NCBI GenBank assembly: GCA_022791915.1
Contig: JAAWAB010000008.1
Location: 175,656 to 239,655, forward strand
Source: Clostridia bacterium
GTDB taxonomy: Bacteria > Bacillota > Clostridia > Christensenellales > Pumilibacteraceae
Direction: 5' to 3'
DNA length: 64,000 bases
Of the stretch, positions 45,755-54,239 are shown piece after piece; the first letter of the stretch is position 1, and every line of letters starts with the position of its first letter. The notes below the pieces were generated by a model. It saw only the letters and a list, made by a program, of their open reading frames with translations, made no database searches and had not been told where the DNA came from. Made by a program: the position numbers and the translations under genes.

Positions 45755-45786
45755 AAGAGCGGCGCTTGTGCGTCGCTCTTATATTT
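45755..45786 (+). terminator. Terminator after ispH-rpsA
   Basis: An 11-pair stem (AAGAGCGGCGC with GCGTCGCTCTT, one G-U) around TTGT, then ATATTT. The T tract is weak. Confidence 0.6.
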
Positions 45787-45801
45787 AGTTACGAAACAAA
45801 A

Positions 45802-45821
45802 GACAACGTTGTCGGTACCGA
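45802..45821. promoter_or_regulatory. Two adjacent palindromes before the zinc-ribbon gene
   Basis: GACAACGTTGTC (45802-45813) is a perfect 12-base palindrome, and TCGGTACCGA (45812-45821) is a perfect 10-base palindrome overlapping it by two bases. They could be a protein-binding site; no promoter hexamers are clear nearby. Confidence 0.4.
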
Positions 45822-45848
45822 TGCGGCGGTATGGTTCGGAGGCGCGAT

Positions 45849-47390
45849 TTGAACGGTTTTTACGCAATTTGCCCTTTTTGCGGAAAAAGTATCTTTATAG
45901 GAGAAAGTTCGGATAATCAAGCGGTTTGTTCGGTTTGCGGACAGGCTTTGGATTTATCCGCCTTGCGGGATAAAGGTGACGTAATCGACGTAGAGGCGGT
46001 AGCAGAAGAATACAAGCGCGCTTGGGACTGTTTTACGAATTCCGACTTCAAAGAGGCGGAAATCCGTTTTAGGAAGGTTTTAACATATAACAGAAACCAT
46101 TATCTTGCCGATTATTATGCCGCCGTATGCGAGATTTACGAAAACGAGGACAAGCCCGAATACAACGTGCCCGCTCGGTTATGCGGGGCGATAGTCGGTT
46201 CGGCGGACAAATTGGAATTGTGCAGGGTGGGTATACAGGCGCGCATTGATTTTCTTCGTGCCGTATTCGGACAGACGCATATCATTTTGTCGGCACATTT
46301 AAGTCGTATATACGAAAATTTCGAAAAAACCGAAATGTGGGATATCGTACGGGACAAATGTTTAGATATCGCCGCGGGCGTTTACGGAATTGCCAACATC
46401 GACAAAGAGCGACTTGCGGTATTCGACCCCGAAATTTCCCGACTTTTGGTACGCATTGCCGACCTTGCCGTATGCGCATGCCGTAAAACCGTGCAACCGC
46501 ACATTTATGCGCAAGCGAAACTCGATTTACCCACCGATTATCAATACGAAAAAGCGGAATCGTATTACCGCTTGTTGACGTATTTCATTTCGTCGCTCGA
46601 TTCCGTTTACGAATCGGCATACAAGCCCGATTACACGGCAAATCTTTTATTTAACGAATCGGTGACGCAAAAGCTCGACGCTTACGAAAAACAGAATCGG
46701 GAAAGGCGGAAAAAACACATGTCTGCTGTGGGCGGGGCATGGGAAACGTTTTGTAAAGACGCGGAACTTGCCGTAAAATATTCGTATCATACCTGTTTCA
46801 AAGCGCTAATCGGTTCGACAAAGGATACGGAACAGGCGGCGCTATCCGACGCCGCCGTACTATTCGGATTTGCTTTGTTGTTGCCGCGCTTTTATACCGA
46901 TTCCGAGAAAAAAGTACTGGCGAACGTGTTGCCGCAGGAGAAGACAAAAGACCTTGCATTCTGTCTAAACCGTTTTTTAAGCGAAATCGCAAAAGAAAAT
47001 GCCAAACGCGCCGAATCCTACGCAAACGATTTTTTCCGTAGAATTTACGATGCGACAAGATATCATTTTACATCGGTTATGAACGCTTACGAAAAATCGT
47101 TGGACAAACTCAAAGAATCGCAGAACAGCGAATACCGATATCTGAAAAATTTTCTGCACGGGATAATCCATTGTTGTGCTCTCGGGGGAAGTGAGATTGT
47201 ATCGGCAGGTGCGGCAAGCGAACGGATTCGTTTGTTGAAACTCGGAAAGCAAGCGACCGAAGAGTTCTTGCTGTTAAACGATTACAAAGTGGAAGAGTTG
47301 GAACAATCGGTTAAGTATTCGGACGTTTTGGATTTGTACAATGCGTTCGACGAGGACATTGCGGCATGTTCGGGAAAACATAAAACGTGA
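45849..47390 (+). CDS. Unknown protein with N-terminal zinc ribbon and helical repeats
   Basis: A protein of about 513 residues that I do not recognise. Residues 1-35 hold two CxxC pairs (CPFCG and CSVCG), a zinc-ribbon layout. A TPR-like helical unit follows (EEYKRAWDCFTNSDFKEAEIRFRKVL), and the rest is predicted helical with no catalytic motif visible. There is no signal or membrane segment, so it is probably cytoplasmic. TTG 45849 has GGAGG with six-base spacing and is preferred over ATG 45831. It is flanked by a terminator and by an unrelated dipeptidase. The tandem zinc ribbon plus TPR resembles proteins that sense or hold unfolded clients, but that is only analogy. Confidence 0.75.
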   Translation: MNGFYAICPFCGKSIFIGESSDNQAVCSVCGQALDLSALRDKGDVIDVEAVAEEYKRAWDCFTNSDFKEAEIRFRKVLTYNRNHYLADYYAAVCEIYENEDKPEYNVPARLCGAIVGSADKLELCRVGIQARIDFLRAVFGQTHIILSAHLSRIYENFEKTEMWDIVRDKCLDIAAGVYGIANIDKERLAVFDPEISRLLVRIADLAVCACRKTVQPHIYAQAKLDLPTDYQYEKAESYYRLLTYFISSLDSVYESAYKPDYTANLLFNESVTQKLDAYEKQNRERRKKHMSAVGGAWETFCKDAELAVKYSYHTCFKALIGSTKDTEQAALSDAAVLFGFALLLPRFYTDSEKKVLANVLPQEKTKDLAFCLNRFLSEIAKENAKRAESYANDFFRRIYDATRYHFTSVMNAYEKSLDKLKESQNSEYRYLKNFLHGIIHCCALGGSEIVSAGAASERIRLLKLGKQATEEFLLLNDYKVEELEQSVKYSDVLDLYNAFDEDIAACSGKHKT

Positions 47391-47423
47391 ACCTAACCGC
47401 AATCGAAGTCATATATACTGTAT

Positions 47424-48218
47424 ATGATTTTCGATTTGCACAACGATTTACCTACGGGGTTTTGCTCGCTTTCGGACGCATGCACGGCGGCAAACGACGT
47501 TTCCGACAGTGTGATATATGCGTTTTGGACGAGCGAACTCGCGGCGCCTTTACCCTTTATCGAGGCGGGAATTGCCGCGCTGAACGGCACGGGTCGATAT
47601 TTCGCCGTCGAGGATTTGGGATTTGCCGATAACGGCGCTATCGACCGCATATGCGCGTTGCCGCTATGCTACTGCGGACTGACGCATAATACGGACAATG
47701 CGTTGGCAGGCGGCGCGTTGGGAAACGGCGACTTGACGGCACGGGGCAAAAGGGCGATTGCTCGTTTGAACGCCGCAGGTATTGCCGTTGATACGGCGCA
47801 CCTGAATCGAAAGAGTTTTTTCGAAGTTGCCGACCTTGCCGACGCGCTAATCGATTCGCATACGGGAGTGGACTTTGTGTGTCCGCACCCGCGCAATCTG
47901 ACCGACGACCAGGTGCTTTGCATTTTGGAGCGTGGCGGCATTATCGGACTGACGGCAGTGCGGGATTTTATAGGCGGCAATCGCTTAACCGACTACGTGT
48001 GCTTAATCGACCGATTTGTGCAAAAGTTCGGCGTAGACGGCGTTTGCATCGGTACCGACTTTTACGGGACGGAGCCGCTTGAAAATCTTACGGGATATGC
48101 GGACTTTTATGCCGCCGAACGGCTGTTGTCCGACCTCGGATATACCGATTCGGATATCCGCAAAATCTTTTATCAAAACGCAAATCAATATTTCAGTAAC
48201 AGGAGAAATTCTCAATGA
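47424..48218 (+). CDS. Membrane dipeptidase family protein (M19)
   Basis: A 264-residue metallohydrolase of the M19 (renal dipeptidase-like) family. Motifs for the two metals are DLHNDLP at the N-terminus, VDTAHLNRKSFFEVA near residue 118, DSHTG near 142, HPRNLTDDQ near 152 and IGTDFYG near 212. It is shorter than typical M19 enzymes (310-400 residues) through reduced loops rather than a truncated end. No ribosome-binding site is visible; a TATATA box lies six bases before ATG but without a recognisable -35. The stop overlaps purB by four bases. Confidence 0.85.
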   Translation: MIFDLHNDLPTGFCSLSDACTAANDVSDSVIYAFWTSELAAPLPFIEAGIAALNGTGRYFAVEDLGFADNGAIDRICALPLCYCGLTHNTDNALAGGALGNGDLTARGKRAIARLNAAGIAVDTAHLNRKSFFEVADLADALIDSHTGVDFVCPHPRNLTDDQVLCILERGGIIGLTAVRDFIGGNRLTDYVCLIDRFVQKFGVDGVCIGTDFYGTEPLENLTGYADFYAAERLLSDLGYTDSDIRKIFYQNANQYFSNRRNSQ

Positions 48219-49648
48219 ACCGCGAAATCTACGAAAATCCGTTAATCACACGTTATGCTTCGCATGAAATGGCGAAGATTTTTTCGGACGACACCAAATT
48301 CCGCCTTTGGCGCAAATTATGGATTGCTCTTGCCGAAAGCGAGAAAGAGTTGGGGTTGCCGATTACGCAAAGTCAAATTGACGCAATGAAAAAGTATAAA
48401 GACGACGTCAACTACGACGTGGCGGAAGCGCGCGAAAAGGAAGTGCGGCACGACGTGATGAGTCACGTGTATGCATTCGGCATGCAAGCGAAAGAGGCAA
48501 TGCCCATTATTCATCTGGGCGCCACTAGTTGTTACGTTACCGACAACGCCGAATTGCTCATACTCAAAGAAGGACTGGAACTCATAAAAGCCAAACTCGT
48601 TGCCGTGATGGACAAGCTGGCGAAATTCGCTCTGCGTTACAAGGGCATGCCCGCGCTCGGTTTCACGCATTTACAACCCGCCCAGCTCACTACGGTGGGC
48701 AAGCGCGCCACGCTGTGGTTACAGGATTTACTTCTCGACTACGACAATCTGTGTCATTTGACGGACACGCTCAAATTGCGCGGCGTGAAAGGGACCACGG
48801 GCACGCAGGCAAGTTTTTTAAGTTTATTTGAAGGCGACGGCGCCAAGGTGGATAAACTCGAAGCGCTTGTGACCGAAAGACTGGGACTGAAAAAATCGTT
48901 CGGAGTGACGGGGCAAACGTATCCGCGCAAATTCGATTATAATGTGACGGCGGTATTGAGTATGATTGCGCAGAGCGCCTACAAATTCGCGGGGGATTTG
49001 CGCGTATTGCAGAATATGAAAGAGATGGAAGAACCGTTCGAAAAATCGCAAATCGGGTCGTCTGCCATGGCGTATAAGCGCAATCCCATGCGCAGCGAAA
49101 GAATGTGCGCACTGGCGCGTTTTGTGGTTTCCGTGCCCGTAAACGAGGCTATGACGGCGTGCACGCAATGGTTCGAGCGCACACTCGACGACAGTGCAAA
49201 TAAGCGTATTACGCTCGCGCAGGCGTTTCTGGCGTTGGACGGCGTACTCAATCTTTACAATAATATCGCCGAAAACATGGTAGTGTACGATAAGATTATT
49301 CGCAAGCACATTATGGCGGAATTGCCGTTTATGGCGACCGAAGAAATTCTTATGGCGTGTGTGAAAGCAGGCGGAAATCGTCAGGAACTTCATGAGAAAA
49401 TCCGTGCGCACTCCATGGAAAGCGCCCGACTCGTAAAAACGGAAGGCAAAGAAAACGACCTGATTGAACGCATTAAAGCCGACCCCGCATTCCGAGCCGT
49501 TCACGACAAAATCGATTCCGTGCTCGCGCCCGAAAACTTTACGGGACGTGCCGAGCAACAAACCGAAATTTTCATACGAAACGAAATACAACCCGTACTC
49601 GACGCAAACAAAGCATATTTGGGAATCGAAGCGGAAATCAACGTATAG
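48215..49648 (+). CDS. purB: Adenylosuccinate lyase
   Basis: A 477-residue fumarase-superfamily enzyme acting twice in purine synthesis. The signature GSSAMAYKRNPMRSE near residue 285 contains the catalytic serine loop. HDVMSHVYAF near residue 75 and GFTHLQPAQLTTVGKR near residue 148 hold the catalytic histidines. GGAG precedes ATG within the dipeptidase end. No other purine genes are adjacent. Confidence 0.96.
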   Translation: MNREIYENPLITRYASHEMAKIFSDDTKFRLWRKLWIALAESEKELGLPITQSQIDAMKKYKDDVNYDVAEAREKEVRHDVMSHVYAFGMQAKEAMPIIHLGATSCYVTDNAELLILKEGLELIKAKLVAVMDKLAKFALRYKGMPALGFTHLQPAQLTTVGKRATLWLQDLLLDYDNLCHLTDTLKLRGVKGTTGTQASFLSLFEGDGAKVDKLEALVTERLGLKKSFGVTGQTYPRKFDYNVTAVLSMIAQSAYKFAGDLRVLQNMKEMEEPFEKSQIGSSAMAYKRNPMRSERMCALARFVVSVPVNEAMTACTQWFERTLDDSANKRITLAQAFLALDGVLNLYNNIAENMVVYDKIIRKHIMAELPFMATEEILMACVKAGGNRQELHEKIRAHSMESARLVKTEGKENDLIERIKADPAFRAVHDKIDSVLAPENFTGRAEQQTEIFIRNEIQPVLDANKAYLGIEAEINV

Positions 49649-49654
49649 GTTCGT

Positions 49655-50449
49655 TTATCCCAAAGCCACGTCTAAAAGCATCATTACGGTAAACCCCGCA
49701 ATACACCCGAGTGTGGCAAGATGTTTATTTTCTTTGCTCGCCTCGGGCAACAGCTCGCTTGCCACTACGGCTATCATAGCACCCGCCGAGAACGAAAGGC
49801 AGAAGGGCAGAGCCGTCTTGATTGCCGTACAGAGAAGGTAACCGAGCATGGCGGCAATCGGTTCCACCAATCCGCTGAATTGCCCGAATACGAACGCTTT
49901 GGGGCGACTCATACCGTCTCTGCGCAAGGGAAGCGCCACCGACGCGCCTTCGGGGAAGTTCTGCAACCCGATTCCCAGCGCAAGAATAAGCGCGCCCATC
50001 AGCGTACTGCCCGGCGTTCCCACGGCAAAGGCGCCGAATGCAACGCCTACGCTCATTCCTTCGGGAATATTGTGTAACGTTATGGACAACACCAACAAGA
50101 TACCGCGTTTCTTGGATTGAAATGCGGTATCTTCGGGTATTCCGATACTTTTATCGAGCAGTTTGGATGCACCCACCACAAACAAACCGCCCGCAATAAA
50201 GCCGATACAAGGGAAAAGCCAGGCAATATATCCCAGTTCGACACTCAAATCGATTGCGGGGGACAGTAGCGACCAGAACGATGCGGCAATCATAACACCC
50301 GCGGAAAAGCCCATCAATATGTTCATGACGACGGTGTTTGTCTTTTTGAAGAAAAAAACAAGCGCCGCGCCCAATGCGGTAATCAACCAACAGAATACGG
50401 CTGCGAGTAAAGCCAGCCACACCGTCGGTATTTTTTCCAGAAAGTTCAT
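49655..50449 (-). CDS. ZIP family metal transporter
   Basis: A 264-residue membrane transporter with eight hydrophobic segments. Segments four and five carry the metal-path motifs LHNIPEGMSVGVAFGAF and GIGLQNFPEGASVALPL, typical of ZIP proteins of the ZupT type (zinc, iron or manganese uptake). The track ORF starts at 50518; I prefer ATG 50449 (MNFLEKIPTVW), which gives the first membrane segment, with GGAG upstream. It converges with purB (stops six bases apart) and diverges from the DUF1538 gene. Confidence 0.9.
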   Translation of the reverse strand: MNFLEKIPTVWLALLAAVFCWLITALGAALVFFFKKTNTVVMNILMGFSAGVMIAASFWSLLSPAIDLSVELGYIAWLFPCIGFIAGGLFVVGASKLLDKSIGIPEDTAFQSKKRGILLVLSITLHNIPEGMSVGVAFGAFAVGTPGSTLMGALILALGIGLQNFPEGASVALPLRRDGMSRPKAFVFGQFSGLVEPIAAMLGYLLCTAIKTALPFCLSFSAGAMIAVVASELLPEASKENKHLATLGCIAGFTVMMLLDVALG

Positions 50450-50557
50450 CGTATGCAATTCTCCGTTGTAAAATATTACGCTATTGCCATTATATGAACG
50501 GGAACGTACATTCGGCACGAATTTACGGGAAAATGCGGGGCGGGTTTTTAATTTTTA

Positions 50558-50586
50558 TTGACAGAATCCTTGCGGCATGTTACAAT
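50558..50586 (+). promoter_or_regulatory. Sigma-A promoter of the DUF1538 operon
   Basis: Consensus TTGACA at 50558-50563, a 17-base spacer, and TACAAT at 50581-50586. This is among the strongest promoters in the window by sequence. Confidence 0.85.
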
Positions 50587-50626
50587 ACAAATATAGGGTT
50601 ACAAAGAAGAAACACACGGAGGTGCC

Positions 50627-52159
50627 ATGCATAAAATACTTTTTTCCAAACTGAAAGAGGCGCTTTTATCCGTGTTGCCGATTACGTTAATCGTGTTGAT
50701 TATTTCGTTTACACCGCTTGTAAGTTTATCGGTAACGGAGATTGTGGTATTTGCCGTTTCCGCCGTTTTTTTGATTGTGGGAATCGGATTGTTCAATTTG
50801 GGTGCCGACCTTGCCATGACGCCCATGGGCGAGCACGTGGGTTCGGGACTTACCAAATCCAAAAAGCTCAAAATTCTTTTGTCCGTATGTTTTGTTATGG
50901 GCGTTTTGATTACCGTTGCGGAACCCGATTTATCGGTGCTCGCGGGACAGGTGAAAGCGGTAATGAACAGTACATTGCTGATTGCAACCGTGGGCGTAGG
51001 CGTGGGACTTTTTCTGGTAATCGCCATATTGAAAATCGTATTCCGCAAAAATCTTTCTTCGCTTTTAATGTTTTTCTACATGATGCTCTTTGCGTTTTGT
51101 GCTATTATGATTGGCAGCGGGAAAACCGATTTTGTGCCGCTTGCTTTCGATTCGGGCGGCGTTACCACCGGTCCTATTACCGTGCCGTTTATTATGGCGC
51201 TCGGCGTGGGTATTGCCAACACAATCGGCGGACGCAACGCCAACGAAAACAGTTTCGGATTGATTGCGTTGTGTTCCATCGGTCCCATGATTGCGGTTAT
51301 GGTGCTTTCGCTCACGTCGAAAGGTGAAATTCCGCCCGTTTCTACCGATTATTCGATGAACGCCGATTTGGGTAGCGCCGCATTCTGGTTGACGGTGTTG
51401 GGAACCTTGAAAGAAGTGGCAATCGCCTTGGCTTTGATTGTGGCATTTTTTGCCGTTTTGCAAATTACGGTGCTCAAACTTCCCAAGCGGAAACTGGCGC
51501 AAATCGGTATCGGCATTGTGTATACGCTTGTGGGATTGGTTGTTTTTCTTACGGCGGTTAAAGTGGGATTTATGCCGATAGGATTCAAATTGGGGCAGGA
51601 AATCGCGCAGAAACATAAGATATTTACGATTATATTGAGTTTCATTCTCGGCATGGTGGTTGTACTCGCCGAGCCTGCCGTACACGTGCTTAATAAACAG
51701 GTAGAAGAAATCACGGGCGGGGGCGTTACCAAACTCGAAATGCTTTTGGCACTGTCCATTGGCGTGGGGATTTCGATAGGGCTTTCGGTAATCCGCATTA
51801 TTTGCGGTTTTTCGGTACTGTATTATTTGGTGCCCGGCTATCTGATTTCACTCGGGCTGTCGTTTTTCGTTCCCAAACTGTATACCGCGATTGCATTTGA
51901 CTCGGGCGGTGTGGCAAGCGGTCCGCTGACGTCCAGTTTCATTTTGCCGCTTGCAATCGGCGCCTGTGTGACGCTTGCTGGGCAGGACAGCATTTTAAGT
52001 CTGGCGTTCGGCGTGGTGGCAATGGTAGCCATGACGCCGCTCATAACCATTCAGGCGCTCGGTTTCAAAGCCGTTATGTCGGCAAAAGTGCGCCAGAAGA
52101 TTACCATGAAACGGATACTGTCGGCAGACGACGAACAGATTATATATTTTGAGCAGTGA
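50627..52159 (+). CDS. DUF1538 family membrane protein (putative transporter)
   Basis: A 510-residue protein with about 12-14 hydrophobic segments made of two similar halves. Each half has the same signature: AFDSGGVTTGPITVPF near residue 178 and AFDSGGVASGPLTSSF near 430. A paired VAEPDLSVLAGQV and LAEPAVHVLNKQV also recurs. Such inverted or tandem halves with a shared Asp-Ser-Gly-Gly motif are usual for secondary transporters. The family has no settled function. Two PII-like genes follow in the operon. A consensus promoter and GGAGG precede it. Confidence 0.88.
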   Translation: MHKILFSKLKEALLSVLPITLIVLIISFTPLVSLSVTEIVVFAVSAVFLIVGIGLFNLGADLAMTPMGEHVGSGLTKSKKLKILLSVCFVMGVLITVAEPDLSVLAGQVKAVMNSTLLIATVGVGVGLFLVIAILKIVFRKNLSSLLMFFYMMLFAFCAIMIGSGKTDFVPLAFDSGGVTTGPITVPFIMALGVGIANTIGGRNANENSFGLIALCSIGPMIAVMVLSLTSKGEIPPVSTDYSMNADLGSAAFWLTVLGTLKEVAIALALIVAFFAVLQITVLKLPKRKLAQIGIGIVYTLVGLVVFLTAVKVGFMPIGFKLGQEIAQKHKIFTIILSFILGMVVVLAEPAVHVLNKQVEEITGGGVTKLEMLLALSIGVGISIGLSVIRIICGFSVLYYLVPGYLISLGLSFFVPKLYTAIAFDSGGVASGPLTSSFILPLAIGACVTLAGQDSILSLAFGVVAMVAMTPLITIQALGFKAVMSAKVRQKITMKRILSADDEQIIYFEQ

Positions 52160-52167
52160 GGTGACGC

Positions 52168-52668
52168 ATGGCGGATAAAGACAAAACGCACAAGCAACGA
52201 GTTGCCGAACGCAAAGATACGCGGCGGCAAAAAGTTGCGGCGGTTAAAAACAAAATAAAAAATGTTGCGGCAAAAAAATCGGGCAAGCAAAATCAACCCA
52301 ATACGGTAACGCAAAACCGTTTGGAACTGTTGGTAACAATCGTTAATCGCAGCAAAGCGGAATACTATCTCGACCTGATTCAGTCGTTTGAAGTGAACAT
52401 GCAATTTCTTGCGTTGGCGCACGGTACGGCAGACGAAAAAATGCGTAGTTATATCGGACTGACCGATTCGGACAAAGCGGTCATTTTCAGCGTAATACAG
52501 GAAAACAAGATTTCCGACGCAATGCATCTGCTCGAAAAAAAATTCGCCACTATCAAAAACGGAAAGGGTATCGCTTACACGCTTCCGCTTTCCAGCATAA
52601 TCGGAACGCTTATCTACGGATTTTTGAGCAACAACAAAATGGCGGTAAAGGAGAACAAACAATCGTGA
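52168..52668 (+). CDS. PII-like signalling protein with basic N-terminal extension
   Basis: A 166-residue protein. Residues 1-48 are very rich in Lys, Arg and Gln (KDKTHKQRVAERKDTRRQK). From residue 49 it looks like a PII-type ferredoxin fold: NRLELLVTIVNRSKAEYYLDLI, a variable loop, then DKAVIFSVIQENKISDAMHLLEKKF and GKGIAYTLPLSSIIG. PII-like proteins bind nucleotides and act on partner transporters. The position directly after the DUF1538 gene suggests it controls that protein. Confidence 0.75.
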   Translation: MADKDKTHKQRVAERKDTRRQKVAAVKNKIKNVAAKKSGKQNQPNTVTQNRLELLVTIVNRSKAEYYLDLIQSFEVNMQFLALAHGTADEKMRSYIGLTDSDKAVIFSVIQENKISDAMHLLEKKFATIKNGKGIAYTLPLSSIIGTLIYGFLSNNKMAVKENKQS

Positions 52669-53048
52669 GCAATCAGACTTCCTACGAATTGATTCTGTGT
52701 ATCGTAAACACGGGTTTTTCGGAAATCGTTATGGACGCGGCAAAAGAATGCGGCGCACGTGGCGGCACGGTGATTCATGCGAGAGGCACCGCAAACAAAG
52801 AGGCGGAAGAATTTTTTCATATCACTATACAGCCCGATAAAGAAATCGTGATGATATTGGTTGCCGCGGATATCAAAGACGCCGTTTTGCATGCGGTATA
52901 CCGTTCGGCGGGGTTGAAATCGGAAGGACAGGGCATTGCGTTTTCTATGCCCGTAAACCATGTTGTAGGACTTTCCGGTGGAATAAAACCCATTACGACA
53001 GACGAAACGCCGCCGCAAAATCCGTCCGAAGAATCAAAAACGGAATAG
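52665..53048 (+). CDS. PII-like signalling protein
   Basis: A 127-residue protein with the PII fold pattern: YELILCIVNTGFSEIVMDAAKECGARGGTVIHARGT, an expected loop, KEIVMILVAADIKDAVLHAVYRSAGL, then GQGIAFSMPVNHVVGL. It shares the domain plan of the preceding protein without its basic tail. GTG or ATG region: the start codon at 52665 is GTG, overlapping the upstream stop, with GGAG before it. A terminator follows, closing the three-gene operon. Confidence 0.8.
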   Translation: MSNQTSYELILCIVNTGFSEIVMDAAKECGARGGTVIHARGTANKEAEEFFHITIQPDKEIVMILVAADIKDAVLHAVYRSAGLKSEGQGIAFSMPVNHVVGLSGGIKPITTDETPPQNPSEESKTE

Positions 53049-53066
53049 CATATCGTAATCGATTTG

Positions 53067-53097
53067 CCCGTCGCTATGCGACGGGTTTTCTTTTTTT
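53067..53097 (+). terminator. Rho-independent terminator after the PII-like genes
   Basis: A perfect eight-pair stem CCCGTCGC / GCGACGGG with a three-base loop, followed by TTTTCTTTTTTT. Confidence 0.9.
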
Positions 53098-53220
53098 ATT
53101 TTTAATGCGTTTTTGAATTAAAATGTTATTCTGCGATACGAAAATTTGCTTTTTTGTGGATTTTTTCTCATTGCTGTGTGTTTATGTAGATTATTCCGCA
53201 AATGCGCTCTCAAACCGTGG

Positions 53221-53249
53221 TTGCAGTTATTTCCGCATATTGATATAAT
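53221..53249 (+). promoter_or_regulatory. Sigma-A promoter of the ABC exporter operon
   Basis: TTGCAG at 53221-53226, a 17-base spacer, and TATAAT at 53244-53249, followed at once by a palindrome. Confidence 0.75.
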
Positions 53250-53252
53250 ACA

Positions 53253-53277
53253 CACATAGGAAATAATTCCGTATGTG
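53253..53277. promoter_or_regulatory. Candidate operator for the TetR-type regulator
   Basis: A 25-base imperfect palindrome with perfect outer arms CACATA / TATGTG, covering the transcription start of the ABC operon. The last gene of the operon encodes a TetR-like protein, the likely binder. Confidence 0.55.
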
Positions 53278-53309
53278 AATATTATTCGTAGCGGAGAAGG
53301 AGGATAGTA

Positions 53310-54239
53310 TTGGAAATTATAAACGTAAATCATCTTACCAAAAACTACGGTTCGGGGCGCGGTGTATTCGATGTTTCCTTTTCGGTACACGAAGGTGAAG
53401 TATTCGGATTCTTGGGGCCCAACGGTGCGGGAAAATCTACTACTATACGGCATTTAATGGGATTTTCCAAACCGCAGAGCGGGCAAACACAAATTTTCGG
53501 AAAAGACACGTTTTCCCGATACAACGAAATCTTGGGAAATGTAGGATACATACCGGGTGAAATTGCGCTTCCCGCAGGATTAACGGGGTGGGAGTTTATT
53601 CGCATGATGCAGAACCTGCAACATTGCCGTAACGACGAACGATTGAAAACTCTTTTGGATTTGTTTGAGTTAAATCCTTCGGGAGAAACAAAACGAATGA
53701 GTTTAGGGGTAAAGCGTAAACTTGCAGTTGTTACCGCATTCATGAGTGATCCGCAAGTACTCATTCTTGATGAGCCGACTAGCGGACTTGACCCCGTAAT
53801 GCAAGAAGTATTCGTATCATTTATCAAAGACGAAAAGCAGCGCGGTAAAACTATTTTATTGTCCAGCCATATTTTTTCGGAAGTGGATGCCACATGTGAT
53901 AGAATTGCTATCATTAAAGACGGAAAAATCGTGTCGGATTTTATTGCCGATGATTTGAAACATGCATCACGCAAGCAGTACAAAGTGAGATTTTCGGATG
54001 CGGGTGAATATGCTTCCTTTTTGCAAACCGGAGAGAAAACAGACAAATGGGAAATTGTAAAAAAGGAACCGGACGTGTTTCGTCTGGTTCTTTCCACCGA
54101 CGACCGCTATATAAATGACGTAATCGAGTTATTATCCCGATATAAGGTGACGGATTTCGAACATCTTAAAGAAACTTTGGAAGACTATTTTATGCGCTAT
54201 TACAAAGAGGATAAAAATTTCGGGGGTGCGTTATCGTAA
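53310..54239 (+). CDS. ABC transporter ATP-binding protein
   Basis: A 309-residue ATPase of the type that pairs with ABC-2 exporters. Walker A GPNGAGKSTT near residue 38, signature MSLGVKRKLA near 130 and Walker B LILDEPTSGLDP near 150, then a C-terminal regulatory part. The start is TTG 53310 with AAGGAGGA upstream. First gene of a four-gene operon: two ATPases, a permease and a regulator. Confidence 0.92.
   Translation: MEIINVNHLTKNYGSGRGVFDVSFSVHEGEVFGFLGPNGAGKSTTIRHLMGFSKPQSGQTQIFGKDTFSRYNEILGNVGYIPGEIALPAGLTGWEFIRMMQNLQHCRNDERLKTLLDLFELNPSGETKRMSLGVKRKLAVVTAFMSDPQVLILDEPTSGLDPVMQEVFVSFIKDEKQRGKTILLSSHIFSEVDATCDRIAIIKDGKIVSDFIADDLKHASRKQYKVRFSDAGEYASFLQTGEKTDKWEIVKKEPDVFRLVLSTDDRYINDVIELLSRYKVTDFEHLKETLEDYFMRYYKEDKNFGGALS

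Noticed and set aside
53345-54097. A 250-residue minus-strand ORF opposite the first ABC ATPase
   Set aside because: Shadow of the Walker-motif-bearing ATPase on the plus strand.
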